DNA from: Streptomyces sp. NBC_00370
Lineage (GTDB): Bacteria > Actinomycetota > Actinomycetes > Streptomycetales > Streptomycetaceae
DNA: 64,000 bases
Direction of reading: 5' to 3'
Assembly: GCF_036084755.1 (NCBI RefSeq)
Contig: NZ_CP107968.1
Location: 3,230,501-3,294,500 of the forward strand
The notes under the pieces are model-generated. The model did not search any database. It was not told the DNA's origin and worked only from the letters and a program-made list of their open reading frames with translations. Shown in pieces: positions 41,526-51,016 of this stretch. Within the stretch, counting starts at the first letter, position 1, and each line of letters starts with the position of its first letter. The position numbers and the translations under genes are program-made.

Positions 41526-44500
41526 ATGCAGATCCGGCTGACCGTCCTCGCGCCGCGCAGCGGCCACGCTGTCGGGCAGGTGTGTGACGTGCTCGTCACC
41601 GCCCCCGCAGGTACGGCGCTCGCCGCCGTCGCGTCCGCTCTCGCCACCGCGGTCTCGGGTCCTGACGCATCAAATTCGGTCATTCTCTACGCGGGCCGTG
41701 AGCGGCTCGACGGGCAGCGCTGCGCCCTGGGTGAGCCGCCGCTGATCGACGGGGCCGTGCTGTCGCTCCAGGTCCCCGGTGACGACGACATCCCGACGGA
41801 GTCCGCGCCCGCCCAGCTCCATGTGGTGGCGGGGCCCGACGCGGGCGGTGTCCATCTGCTGCACGGCGGGCAGATCCGGATCGGCCGCTCGGCCGACGCA
41901 GACGTCCCGCTGGACGACCCGGACGTCTCGCGGCTGCACTGCGCGGTGACGGTCGCCGACGACGGCACGATCTCGGTCGCCGACCTCGGCTCCACGAACG
42001 GCACGGCGCTGGACGGCGTCGAGGTGGGCCGGCTGCCCGTCCCGCTGCCGCCCGGCGCGCTGCTGCGGCTCGGCGAGTCCGCGCTGCGGCTCACCAGGGG
42101 CGAGCGCGCGGTCGCGCTGCCGACCGCCCCGGACGGCGAGGGACATCTGCGCGTCGCGCGCCCCGCGGCCGAGGAGGAGGCCCGGCAGGGCCGCCCGCCG
42201 TACGGGTCCGACGCGGGCCCGGGTGCCGCGCCGGTGCCGGGCGGCCACGGCGGGGGGCGTACGGTCCCGGCGTTCAACCCCGGCTCCCCCACCGAGACCC
42301 ACGGCAGCGGCACCGACTTCTCGTCGGCGGCCAGGGACGCCGCCGTTAGAGACGCGGCAGCCAGGGAAGCGGCGGCCAGGGACACGTCCGGGTGGGACAC
42401 CGGCAGCAGGGACACCGGGCCGCACACCGGGCAGTACGGCAGCGCGCCGGGCTCCCCCCGGGTGCCGGAGCCGCGTATCCCCGACCCACGGGCGGGCGAC
42501 GGCACACCGGCGCACAGCAGAGCGGCGGCGGCCGACCCGGCGGATCCCGCCGACGGCGCGCAGTCGCACAGCAGGGACCCGGGCTCGCGCCGCCAGGGCA
42601 CGCCCACGCGCGGCACGGAGCTGTCGGAAGCGGCGGCCAGGCGGCGCGGCGGTCTCGGCGCCTGGGCGCGGCGGCTGGCCGGCGGCCGTGACGACGTACC
42701 GGAAGCGGTGCCGGGACCCCGGCGGGCCGTGTCCGAAGGCCCGGTGCGCCGGGCGGAGCTGTGGCCGGATCCGGCCGAGATCCTGCTGACGGCGCTCGGC
42801 CCCGGGCCCCGGCTCTGGGAGCGCGACAGCCGGCACCCGGAGGCGCTTGTCGTCCGGCTCGGCACGGCCGACGGACGGGACCAGGGCGCGGCGGCAGCCG
42901 TGCCGGTGACGGCCGGGCTGCGCGCCGCCGGGTCGCTCGGTCTTGCCGGGCCGAGGGAGCGGCTGACCGGCCTCGCGCGGTCGGTGGTGGCCCAGCTCGC
43001 GGCCCTGCACTCACCGTCCGATCTGGAGATCGTCCTGATCAGCACGGACCGGGCCAGGAGCGTGGAGCAGCATCGCGATGAGTGGGGCTGGCTCGGCTGG
43101 CTGCCGCATCTGCGGCCCGCCCACGGCCAGGACTGCCGGCTGCTGCTGGCCTACGACCGGGACCAGGCCGCCGCCAGGACGGCCGAGCTGTCCCGGCGTC
43201 TCGACGACGGACCGCTGGGCCCCGGCTGGGCATCGGCGTCGCCCGCCGCTGTGGCCGAGGCCGCCGCCGCGCACACCGGGCCCCGTACGGTCCTGATCGT
43301 CGACGGCGATCCCGGCTCCGCCGCGCTGCGCGAGGCGACGGCCCGGCTGGCCGGCGCCGGTTCGGCCGTCGGTATCCATCTGCTCTGCCTCGCCGAGACC
43401 CCGGCCGCCTCGTCCCTCTTCCCGATCGCGGCGGCCTACGAGGCGGCGTGCGCTGCCTCGCTGCCCTTCCGCGAGTGCGGCACGGTCGCGCTGCTGAGCG
43501 GTGATGTGGCGACGGCGCTGCGGCTGCTGCGTACGGCCGCCGTGGGCCGGGGCGGCGGCGAGGGGACGGTCGCGGTGGTGGACGCGGTCTCGCCGGCCTG
43601 GGCCGAGCGCTTCGGCCGCGCGCTGGCCCCGCTGCGTACGACCGCGGGGCCGCACGACCGGAGTCCGGCCGCCGCGCTGCCTCAATCAGCCAGGCTGCTG
43701 GACGAGTTGGGGCTCGCGAGGGCCACCCCCGCCTCGCTGATGGCGCGTTGGGCCTCGGCCGCCGACAGCACGGGCGACTGCACCGCGGTGCTGGGCGCCG
43801 GGCCGCGCGGCCCGGTGAGCGTGGATCTGACCGTGGAGGGCCCGCATCTGCTGATCGAGGGCCCGGCGGGCAGCGGCCGTACGGAACTGCTCCGCTCGGT
43901 CGCCGCCTCGCTGGCGGCTGCCGGGCGGCCCGACCGGCTCGGTCTGCTGCTGGTGGACGGCGCGGGCGGCCAGCGCGGCGGGGAAGGCCTCGGGGTCTGT
44001 ACCGAACTCCCCCATGTCACCGAGCACCTGATCGCCTCCGACCCGCTGCGGATGCGGGAGTTCGCGCAGGCGCTCGGCGCCGAACTGAAGCGCAGGGCCG
44101 AGCTGTTGGGCCACCTCGACTTCGCCGAGTGGCACACCGGGCGGGAGGTCTCCGACCGGATGATCGGCCAGCGCCCGCCGAGCGACCAGCGCGGCGACAT
44201 CGAGACGCCGGGCTCGGGCAGCACGATGCGGCTCAGGACGACCTCCGGCCGGACGGCGCCCGCGCAGCCCGGCGCCGCGGGCTCACCCACCCCGCTCCCC
44301 CGGCTCGTGGTCCTGGTGGACGATTTCGACGCGCTGGTGGCGCCCGCGCTCGGCAGCCCCGGCCGCCCGGCGGCGGGCTCCGTCGTACGGGCTCTTGAGG
44401 CGGTCGCCAGGGACGGCGAGCGGCTCGGGGTGCATCTGGTGGCGGCTTCCGCTTCCCCGGACCGGACGAGCGACACGGACCTCGCGCAGCGCACCCGGCT

Positions 44501-44822
44501 GCGGGCCGTGCTGGACGCGCCGCCCACCGCTCCGGGACCGGACGACCCGGCGCCCGGCCGGGGCAGGCTCGGCTATCCGGACGGCCGGGTGGTCCCGTTC
44601 CAGGGCGGCCGGGTCACCGGCCGGATCCCCCGTACGGCCACCCTGCGGCCGACGGTGCTGCCGCTGGAGTGGGAGCGCATGGGCGACCCGCCGACCCGGC
44701 GCCCGGTAAGGGAGTTGGGCAACGGGCCGACCGATCTGGCCCTGCTGGCCAGCGCGTTGGAGCGCGCGGCCCGCTCGGTCGACGCGGTGCCGGTCGCACC
44801 GCTGACACCGGCCCATCCGTGA
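41526..44822 (+). CDS. FHA-domain, FtsK/EssC-like ATPase with altered Walker A
   Basis: 1098 residues from ATG 41526 (MQIRLTVLAPRSGH). The first ~90 residues resemble the EssC/EccC-type N-terminal domain; an FHA domain follows (RIGRSADADVPL, SRLHCAV, GSTNGTAL, about 115-185) with the phosphothreonine-binding residues intact. A ~230-residue Arg/Asp/Ala-rich linker leads to FtsK/SpoIIIE-like parts. The Walker A motif near residue 780 reads GPAGSGRTELLRS, so the invariant Lys is Arg. A Walker B-type LVVLVDDFDAL is retained. It may bind phosphorylated partners of PkaA/PkaB and be a non-hydrolysing relative of type VII motors. Confidence 0.75.
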   Translation: MQIRLTVLAPRSGHAVGQVCDVLVTAPAGTALAAVASALATAVSGPDASNSVILYAGRERLDGQRCALGEPPLIDGAVLSLQVPGDDDIPTESAPAQLHVVAGPDAGGVHLLHGGQIRIGRSADADVPLDDPDVSRLHCAVTVADDGTISVADLGSTNGTALDGVEVGRLPVPLPPGALLRLGESALRLTRGERAVALPTAPDGEGHLRVARPAAEEEARQGRPPYGSDAGPGAAPVPGGHGGGRTVPAFNPGSPTETHGSGTDFSSAARDAAVRDAAAREAAARDTSGWDTGSRDTGPHTGQYGSAPGSPRVPEPRIPDPRAGDGTPAHSRAAAADPADPADGAQSHSRDPGSRRQGTPTRGTELSEAAARRRGGLGAWARRLAGGRDDVPEAVPGPRRAVSEGPVRRAELWPDPAEILLTALGPGPRLWERDSRHPEALVVRLGTADGRDQGAAAAVPVTAGLRAAGSLGLAGPRERLTGLARSVVAQLAALHSPSDLEIVLISTDRARSVEQHRDEWGWLGWLPHLRPAHGQDCRLLLAYDRDQAAARTAELSRRLDDGPLGPGWASASPAAVAEAAAAHTGPRTVLIVDGDPGSAALREATARLAGAGSAVGIHLLCLAETPAASSLFPIAAAYEAACAASLPFRECGTVALLSGDVATALRLLRTAAVGRGGGEGTVAVVDAVSPAWAERFGRALAPLRTTAGPHDRSPAAALPQSARLLDELGLARATPASLMARWASAADSTGDCTAVLGAGPRGPVSVDLTVEGPHLLIEGPAGSGRTELLRSVAASLAAAGRPDRLGLLLVDGAGGQRGGEGLGVCTELPHVTEHLIASDPLRMREFAQALGAELKRRAELLGHLDFAEWHTGREVSDRMIGQRPPSDQRGDIETPGSGSTMRLRTTSGRTAPAQPGAAGSPTPLPRLVVLVDDFDALVAPALGSPGRPAAGSVVRALEAVARDGERLGVHLVAASASPDRTSDTDLAQRTRLRAVLDAPPTAPGPDDPAPGRGRLGYPDGRVVPFQGGRVTGRIPRTATLRPTVLPLEWERMGDPPTRRPVRELGNGPTDLALLASALERAARSVDAVPVAPLTPAHP

Positions 44823-45031
44823 AGATCGCCGGGTAAGGCCGTCGTCCACCGCAGTATTCGCGGTCGAACGGCGCGTCGAGCCACGTCACGAGCCCATTAC
44901 GATCAACGAGTTGACCGCGGGCACAGTATTGCGGCCCCTGGGTACCCGGCGTAGGACTGTCGGCACGGACCGACGGCAACGCCGGTTCCGCATGCGTAGA
45001 TTCGTACGCGCACGGGAGAGACGGGGAAGTA

Positions 45032-46420
45032 ATGCGCACAACTCGTAAGGCACGCAGGGCTCTTGGCACCCGCAGAGCGGCAGTGGCACTGGTGGCCGCA
45101 GGCGCTGTGGCGCTGACCGGATGCGGTGGCTCGGACGACGACGGAGGAGGTGGCAAGGCGTCGGGCGACAGCGCGAGCAAGGAGCCGTCGGCCGCGGGCG
45201 TCCAACTGCCGAAGCTGGACGGCGTGAAGCTGGAGATCGCCGCGGTCTGGACAGGGCCCGAGCAGGCGAACTTCACCAAGGTCCTCAAGGAGTTCCAGAA
45301 CAGGACAGGCGCGACGGTCACCTTCGTGCCCGCGCAGGACCCGATCGTGAACTTCCTCGGTACGAAGATCGCCGGCGGCAGCCCGCCCGATCTGGCGATG
45401 CTCCCGCAGGTCGGCGCGATCCAGCAGGCCGTGGAGAAGAAGTGGGTCAAGCCCGCGGGCCCCGAGGCCAAGGCGGAGCTGGCGAAGAACTACAGCAAGG
45501 GCTGGCAGGACCTCGGCGCCGTGGACGGCACGCAGTACGGCGTGTACTTCAAGGCCGCCAACAAGTCGCTCGTCTGGTACAACAACGCGGCCTTCCAGAA
45601 CGCGGGCGCCACGGTCCCGAAGACCTGGAAGGAGTTCCTCTCGACCGCCGAGACGATCTCTGCCTCCGGTGTCACCCCGGTCTCGGTGGCGGGCGCCGAC
45701 GGCTGGACCCTCACCGACTGGTTCGAGAACGTCTACCTCTCCCAGGCGGGTCCCGAGAAATACGACCAGCTCGCCCAGCACAAGATCAAGTGGACCGATC
45801 CTTCCGTCAAGGACGCGCTGACGACGCTCGGCCAGCTCTTCGGCAAGCCGAGCCTGATCTCCGGCGGCGCCGACGGCGCGCTGCAGACGGAGTTCCCCGC
45901 CTCGGTCACCCAGACCTTCACCGGTGGTGACGCGCCGAAGGCGGCCATGGTCGCCGCCGCCGACTTCGCCGGGGCGAACGTCGCCGAGACGGACGCCAAG
46001 GTCGGTACGGACGCGAAGATCTTCCCGTTCCCCGCTGCCGGCACCACGCCGCCCGTGGTCACCGGCGGTGACGCGGCCGTGGTCCTGAAGGACTCCAAGG
46101 GCGCGCAGGCGCTGCTGACCTTCCTCGCCTCGACCGACGCGGCGAAGATCTGGGCCGAGGCCGGCGGTTTCGTGTCGCCGAACAAGGCGCTGGACGGCGC
46201 CGCCTACCCCAACGACGTCCAGCGGGGCATCGCGAAGGCCCTCATCGACGCGGGTGACGACTTCCGCTTCGACATGTCCGACCAGATGCCGCAGTCGTTC
46301 GGCGGTACGCCCGGCAAGGGCGAGTGGAAGGACCTGCAGGACTTCCTGAAGAACCCGAAGGACGTCGCGGGGACCCAGCAGCAGCTGGAGTCCGACGCGG
46401 CCAAGGCGTTCAAGAGCTGA
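45032..46420 (+). CDS. Sugar ABC transporter substrate-binding lipoprotein
   Basis: 462 residues from ATG 45032; GAGAGACGGGGAAG lies upstream. It has a lipoprotein signal with lipobox LTGC (Cys30) and Asp/Gly/Ser-rich linker, then a family-1 binding protein fold (LEIAAVWTGPEQANFTKVLKEF ... FLGTKIAGGSPPDLAMLPQVG). It should be tethered outside the membrane and pass a carbohydrate, perhaps an a-glucoside or oligosaccharide, to the two permeases that follow. The ligand cannot be told from sequence. Two related words, GCAGTATTCGCGG and ACAGTATTGCGGC, lie about 180 and 110 bases upstream. Confidence 0.9.
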   Translation: MRTTRKARRALGTRRAAVALVAAGAVALTGCGGSDDDGGGGKASGDSASKEPSAAGVQLPKLDGVKLEIAAVWTGPEQANFTKVLKEFQNRTGATVTFVPAQDPIVNFLGTKIAGGSPPDLAMLPQVGAIQQAVEKKWVKPAGPEAKAELAKNYSKGWQDLGAVDGTQYGVYFKAANKSLVWYNNAAFQNAGATVPKTWKEFLSTAETISASGVTPVSVAGADGWTLTDWFENVYLSQAGPEKYDQLAQHKIKWTDPSVKDALTTLGQLFGKPSLISGGADGALQTEFPASVTQTFTGGDAPKAAMVAAADFAGANVAETDAKVGTDAKIFPFPAAGTTPPVVTGGDAAVVLKDSKGAQALLTFLASTDAAKIWAEAGGFVSPNKALDGAAYPNDVQRGIAKALIDAGDDFRFDMSDQMPQSFGGTPGKGEWKDLQDFLKNPKDVAGTQQQLESDAAKAFKS

Positions 46421-46424
46421 CGGC

Positions 46425-47777
46425 ATGACTGCTGTGGTCACGGAAGGCGTCGGCGAGAAGCCGGCGCCTTCCGGCGGAGGCAAACGTAAGAGCGTGACAG
46501 GCACACGTAAAACGATCGCGGTCGGCTTCCTGCTGCCCGCGCTGGTGCTGCTCGGCGCGCTCGTGGTCTACCCGATCGGGTTCTCGGTCTACCGGTCCTT
46601 CTTCGACAAGTCCGGCAGCGGTTTCGCGGGCTTCGACAACTACGTGGAGATATTCACCGACGACACGATCCTGACCGCGGTCAAGAACAATGTGATCTGG
46701 GTGATCGTGGCGCCCGTCGTGGCCACCGCCCTCGGTCTCATCTTCGCCGTGCTCACCGAACGGGTGCGCTGGGGAACGGCCTTCAAGCTGGTCATCTTCA
46801 TGCCGATGGCGATCTCGATGCTCGCATCGGGCATCATCTTCCGGCTGGTCTACGAGCAGGACCCGGCGCGCGGTGTCGCCAACGCCGTCTGGGTGGGCGT
46901 GCACGACACGTTCGCCGAGTCGGCCGGCTACCCCAAGGCGCATCCGCTGCCGGTCCATCCGCTGAAGGCGGGCGGCGGCGGATCATTCGTCACCAAACAG
47001 CCGGTCGAGGCCGGCAGCCCCGTCCAGCTGCCGCTCGTCGGCGTGGCACCCGGGAAGATGCCGTCCGACGCGAAGCCCGCCGAGGCGGCCAAGCCGGCCG
47101 ACGGCAAGATCACCGGTACGGCGTGGCTGGACTTCACCCCCGGTGGCGGCGGCAAGCCCAACATCATCGACAACAAGGAACTCGGCCTCAAGGGCATCAA
47201 GGTGGAGGCCGTCAAGAACGGCAAGGTCGTCGCGACGGCCACGGCCGCCGACAACGGCACCTTCAGCCTCCCCGACTCGGCGGCGGGCGCCCAACTGCGG
47301 CTGCCCGCCTCCAACTTCCGCGAGCCCTACAACGGCGTCGACTGGCTGGGGCCCAATCTGGTCACCCCCGCCATCATCGGCAGCTATCTGTGGATGTGGG
47401 CCGGGTTCGCGATGGTCCTGATCGCCGCCGGTCTCGCGGGCATGCCCCGTGAGCTGCTGGAGGCGGCGCGGGTCGACGGGGCCAACGAGTGGCAGGTGTT
47501 CCGCCGGATCACCGTGCCGCTGCTGGCGCCGGTGCTCGCCGTCGTCATGGTCACCCTGATGATCAACGTGCTGAAGATCTTCGACCTGGTCTTCATCATC
47601 GCGCCGGGCTCCTCGCAGGACGACGCGAACGTGCTGGCCCTCCAGCTCTACCGCTCGTCGTTCGGCACGGACGCCGATCTCGGCGTGGGCAGCGCCATCG
47701 CCGTCCTGCTGCTCCTGCTGGTCATCCCGGTGATGCTCTTCAACGTACGACGCATGAGAAGGGAGACGCGCCGATGA
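46425..47777 (+). CDS. Sugar ABC permease with extracellular domain insertion
   Basis: 450 residues, starting 4 bases after the lipoprotein stop. It is a MalF-type permease with six helices and the EAA loop (EAARVDGANEWQVFRRITVP), but residues about 150-305 are an insertion between membrane segments. The insertion has a Gly/Pro/Lys-rich part, then a b-rich block (GKITGTAWLDFTPGG ... GIKVEAVKNGKVVATATAADNGTFSLPD) like a carboxypeptidase-regulatory-like or SdrB-type fold. Typical permeases are near 300 residues. The domain should face outside, where it may contact the lipoprotein, as MalF P2 does. Confidence 0.88.
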   Translation: MTAVVTEGVGEKPAPSGGGKRKSVTGTRKTIAVGFLLPALVLLGALVVYPIGFSVYRSFFDKSGSGFAGFDNYVEIFTDDTILTAVKNNVIWVIVAPVVATALGLIFAVLTERVRWGTAFKLVIFMPMAISMLASGIIFRLVYEQDPARGVANAVWVGVHDTFAESAGYPKAHPLPVHPLKAGGGGSFVTKQPVEAGSPVQLPLVGVAPGKMPSDAKPAEAAKPADGKITGTAWLDFTPGGGGKPNIIDNKELGLKGIKVEAVKNGKVVATATAADNGTFSLPDSAAGAQLRLPASNFREPYNGVDWLGPNLVTPAIIGSYLWMWAGFAMVLIAAGLAGMPRELLEAARVDGANEWQVFRRITVPLLAPVLAVVMVTLMINVLKIFDLVFIIAPGSSQDDANVLALQLYRSSFGTDADLGVGSAIAVLLLLLVIPVMLFNVRRMRRETRR

Positions 47778-48655
47778 CCGCGGCCGACGGTGTGGTCAAG
47801 GCGGAACAGTCCCTCCCGGCCCGGATAGCCGCCCGGCTGGGCGGTGGTGCGGTGCGCGTGGTCCTGATCCTGGTCGGCCTGTTCTGGCTGATGCCGACGA
47901 TCGGGCTGCTGATCTCCTCGCTGCGTGACTCCAAGGACATCAACGCGAGCGGCTGGTGGAAGGTCTTCACCGCACCCAGTCAGCTGACCACCGAGAACTA
48001 CTCACACCTCCTCGACAACGACATCATCACCAACTCGCTGCTCTCCACCGTGCTGATCACGGTCCCCGCGACGCTCCTCGTCGTGGTGATCGGGTCGCTC
48101 GCCGGCTACGCCTTCGCGTGGATGGACTTCCCGGGCCGCGACTGGTGGTTCCTGGTGGTCGTCGGACTGCTGGTGGTCCCGGTCCAGGTGGCGCTGGTCC
48201 CGGTCTCCAAACTGTTCGGCGAGATAGGCATCTTCGAGACGACCTTCGGTGTCGTGATCTTCCACGTCGCCTTCGGCCTGCCCTTCGCGATCTTCCTGCT
48301 GCGTAACTTCTTCGCGGAGATCCCGCGGGAGCTGCTGGAGGCGGCGCGGCTCGACGGGGCAGGTGAGATCCGGCTGTTCACCCGGGTCGTGATGCCGCTC
48401 GGCGGTCCGGCCATCGCCTCGCTCGGCATCTTCCAGTTCCTCTGGGTCTGGAACGACATGCTGGTCGCGCTGGTCTTCGCCGACTCGAAGAACCCGCCGA
48501 TCACCGTGGCGCTGCAGCAGCAGGTACGGCAGTTCGGCAACAACGTCGACGTGCTGGCGCCCGGCGCCTTCCTGTCGATGGTGATCCCGCTGATCGTGTT
48601 CTTCGCGTTCCAGCGCCAGTTCGTCTCCGGTGTGATGGCGGGCGCCGTCAAGTAG
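47774..48655 (+). CDS. Sugar ABC permease (MalG type)
   Basis: 293 residues from ATG 47774, overlapping the previous stop by 4 bases (ATGA). Six helices are visible and the EAA loop reads EAARLDGAGEIRLFTRVVMP. It completes the membrane part of the importer. No ATPase gene follows, so the transporter probably uses a shared ATPase such as MsiK encoded elsewhere. Confidence 0.9.
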   Translation: MTAADGVVKAEQSLPARIAARLGGGAVRVVLILVGLFWLMPTIGLLISSLRDSKDINASGWWKVFTAPSQLTTENYSHLLDNDIITNSLLSTVLITVPATLLVVVIGSLAGYAFAWMDFPGRDWWFLVVVGLLVVPVQVALVPVSKLFGEIGIFETTFGVVIFHVAFGLPFAIFLLRNFFAEIPRELLEAARLDGAGEIRLFTRVVMPLGGPAIASLGIFQFLWVWNDMLVALVFADSKNPPITVALQQQVRQFGNNVDVLAPGAFLSMVIPLIVFFAFQRQFVSGVMAGAVK

Positions 48656-48705
48656 CGGACGCGCCCTCACACATACAGGTGAGGGCTCACACCTGCGGGT
48701 GACAG

Positions 48706-48740
48706 TACGGGGGGCCGGTCAGGGCGACCGGTCCCCCGTA
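48706..48740 (+). terminator. Terminator of the sugar importer operon
   Basis: 15-bp stem (48706-48720 with 48726-48740, one G-T wobble), 5-base loop. A smaller stem, CCCTCAC/GTGAGGG at 48664-48670 and 48679-48685, lies just before it. Confidence 0.85.
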
Positions 48741-48787
48741 TGCCATGGCCCGCGTAACCAGGCCGCCGCCCGCGCCGTTCCAGAGCC

Positions 48788-51016
48788 ATGCCCCGGTTCA
48801 GTGTCATCGTCCCCGCCTACCAGGTCCAGGCGTACCTCACGGAGTCCCTCCGGTCGGTACTGACCCAGTCCTACGACGATCTCGAACTCATCGCCGTGGA
48901 CGACTGCTCGCCCGACGCGTGCGGTGCGATCGTCGACGAGTTCGCAGCGGAGGACCGCCGGGTCGTCGCGGTCCACCTCCCCGCCAACGGCGGTCTCGGG
49001 CCCGCGCGCAACGCCGGGATCGCGCGGGCGACCGGTGACTATCTGATCTTCCTCGACGGCGACGACACGCTCGTGCCCGGCGCGCTCCAGGCGATCACGG
49101 ACCGGCTCAAGGAGACGGGCGGGCCCGACGTCCTGGTCCACGACCACGCCCGTACGTACTGGACGGGCGAGAGCGTACGGGGCGGTGTCGTCGCACCGCT
49201 CACCGAGGAGGGCCCCGCCGCCTTCCAGCTCGCGAACCGGCCCGCCCTGCTGACCACGCTGCTCGCCGCCTGGAACAAGGCGTACCGGCGGGAGTTCATC
49301 GAGCGCGAGGGCGTCACCTTCCCGCCGGGCCGGCACGCGGACATCGCCTGGGCCTACCCCGTGCTGATGACGGCCGGCACGATCGCGACGCTGGACCGCG
49401 TCTGCGTACGGGACCGCAGGCACCGCACCGCGCGCGAGCGCACGCATCTGGACCTCTTCGCCCAGTACGACCGGGTCTTCGCCTTCCTCGACGAGCGGCC
49501 CGAACTCGCCCGCTGGCGCCCGGTCCTGCACCGCCGCATGCTCGACCACTTCGCGGCGCTGGCCGCGACGGAGGGCCAGATGTCACGCCGTGCCGAGTTC
49601 TTCCGCAGGGCCCGCGCCCACCACCGCCGCTACCGCACCCCCGGCGCCGCCCGGCTGCGCCACGCGCTGCTGCGGCTCGGTGCGCACCGGACGTATCTGA
49701 CGCTCCGGGCCGCACGCCAACTGCGCGGCCACGCCGGGCGGTTGACCGCCGGGCTCGGCCGGCTGGCCCGTACGGCGGCGCTGCGGCTGCACTACCGCGT
49801 ACAGCGGCAGCTTCCCGTACGCTCCGACCGAGCCGTGTTCGCGGCGCACGGCGGTTACGCCGGTGATCCGGCGGCCATCGAGGAGAAGGTGCGCGAGCTG
49901 GTGCCGCGCGTGCGTACCGCCTGGCTGGTGGAACCGGCGCTCCAGCACACCGTCCCCACCGGGACGCGGCGGCTGCGCCCCGGCACCTTCGGCTACTGGA
50001 CGGCGCTGGCGCGCTCCCGCTACCTCGTCACCAACACCGCCCTGCCGCTGGCCAAGCGGCCCGGACAGCTCCTGCTCCAGACGCATCCGGGCACCCCGCT
50101 CAAGTCCGTCGGCCTCGACCTGCTGGACCGGCCCGCTGCGGCCGGGCCGGCCGACATCGCGCGGCTCCTGGACGACGCGGACACCTGGGACTTCTCCCTC
50201 TCGGCCAACCGCCACTCCACCCTGGTGCGGGAGAAGGCTTTCCCGGCGGGCTTCACGACGCTCGAATACGGCCACCCGCGCAACGACGTCTTCCAGCGGG
50301 CGACCGCCGCCGACGTGGCGCGGCTGCGCGAGACGCTGGGCATCCCGGAGGGGTACACCGCCGTGCTGTACGCGCCCACCCGGCGCGACTACCGGCGCAG
50401 CCACTACCTGCCGCTCGCCCTGGAGCGCGTCGTCCGGTGCCTCGGCCCGCGCTTCGTGCTGCTGACCCGGGCGCACCCCGGCTACGGCGAGCCGCTGCCG
50501 CACGCGCCGCACCCGAGGATCATCGACGTCTCGGCGCACCCGTCCGTCGAGACGCTGTGCCTGGCGTCGGACGCGCTGGTCACGGACTACTCGTCGCTGA
50601 TGTTCGACTACGCCAACCTGGACCGGCCCATCGTCATCCACTGCGACGACCAGCCGGCCTACGAGGCGGCCCGGGGCACCTACTTCGACCTGCGGGCGTT
50701 CCCGCCGGGCGCGGTCGCCCGCACCGAGGACGAGCTGATCGACATCTTCACCAGCGACCACTGGCGCGGCTCGCGCTCCAGCCAGCTGCGGACGGCGTTC
50801 CGCACCCGCTTCTGTCCGTACGACGACGGGCAGGCCGCCGAGCGCGTGGTGCGCCATGTCTTCCTGGGCGAGACGGCCGGGCTGCCCGTACCGCTGCCGC
50901 AGGAGGAGCGCAGGCCGGCGCCTCGGCCGGTGTTCCTGCCGCACCAGACGCACCCGGCGCCGGCCCGTGCGGCGACGGCCTACGGGGAGAGCCGCGAGGC
51001 GCTCAGCCTCGACTGA
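48788..51016 (+). CDS. GT2 glycosyltransferase fused to TagF-like glycerophosphotransferase
   Basis: 742 residues from ATG 48788. The first ~230 residues are a family-2 glycosyltransferase (FSVIVPAYQVQAYLTESLRSVL, VDDCSPD, FLDGDDT). A helical Arg/Leu-rich linker leads to a CDP-glycerol glycerophosphotransferase-like domain (VLYAPTRRDYRRSHYLPLAL, LLTRAHPGYGEPL, VTDYSSLMFDYANLDRPIV). This layout fits a teichoic-acid-like polymer synthase. The TagGH-like export genes downstream support that role. Its end overlaps the convergent TetR gene by 14 bases. Confidence 0.88.
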   Translation: MPRFSVIVPAYQVQAYLTESLRSVLTQSYDDLELIAVDDCSPDACGAIVDEFAAEDRRVVAVHLPANGGLGPARNAGIARATGDYLIFLDGDDTLVPGALQAITDRLKETGGPDVLVHDHARTYWTGESVRGGVVAPLTEEGPAAFQLANRPALLTTLLAAWNKAYRREFIEREGVTFPPGRHADIAWAYPVLMTAGTIATLDRVCVRDRRHRTARERTHLDLFAQYDRVFAFLDERPELARWRPVLHRRMLDHFAALAATEGQMSRRAEFFRRARAHHRRYRTPGAARLRHALLRLGAHRTYLTLRAARQLRGHAGRLTAGLGRLARTAALRLHYRVQRQLPVRSDRAVFAAHGGYAGDPAAIEEKVRELVPRVRTAWLVEPALQHTVPTGTRRLRPGTFGYWTALARSRYLVTNTALPLAKRPGQLLLQTHPGTPLKSVGLDLLDRPAAAGPADIARLLDDADTWDFSLSANRHSTLVREKAFPAGFTTLEYGHPRNDVFQRATAADVARLRETLGIPEGYTAVLYAPTRRDYRRSHYLPLALERVVRCLGPRFVLLTRAHPGYGEPLPHAPHPRIIDVSAHPSVETLCLASDALVTDYSSLMFDYANLDRPIVIHCDDQPAYEAARGTYFDLRAFPPGAVARTEDELIDIFTSDHWRGSRSSQLRTAFRTRFCPYDDGQAAERVVRHVFLGETAGLPVPLPQEERRPAPRPVFLPHQTHPAPARAATAYGESREALSLD

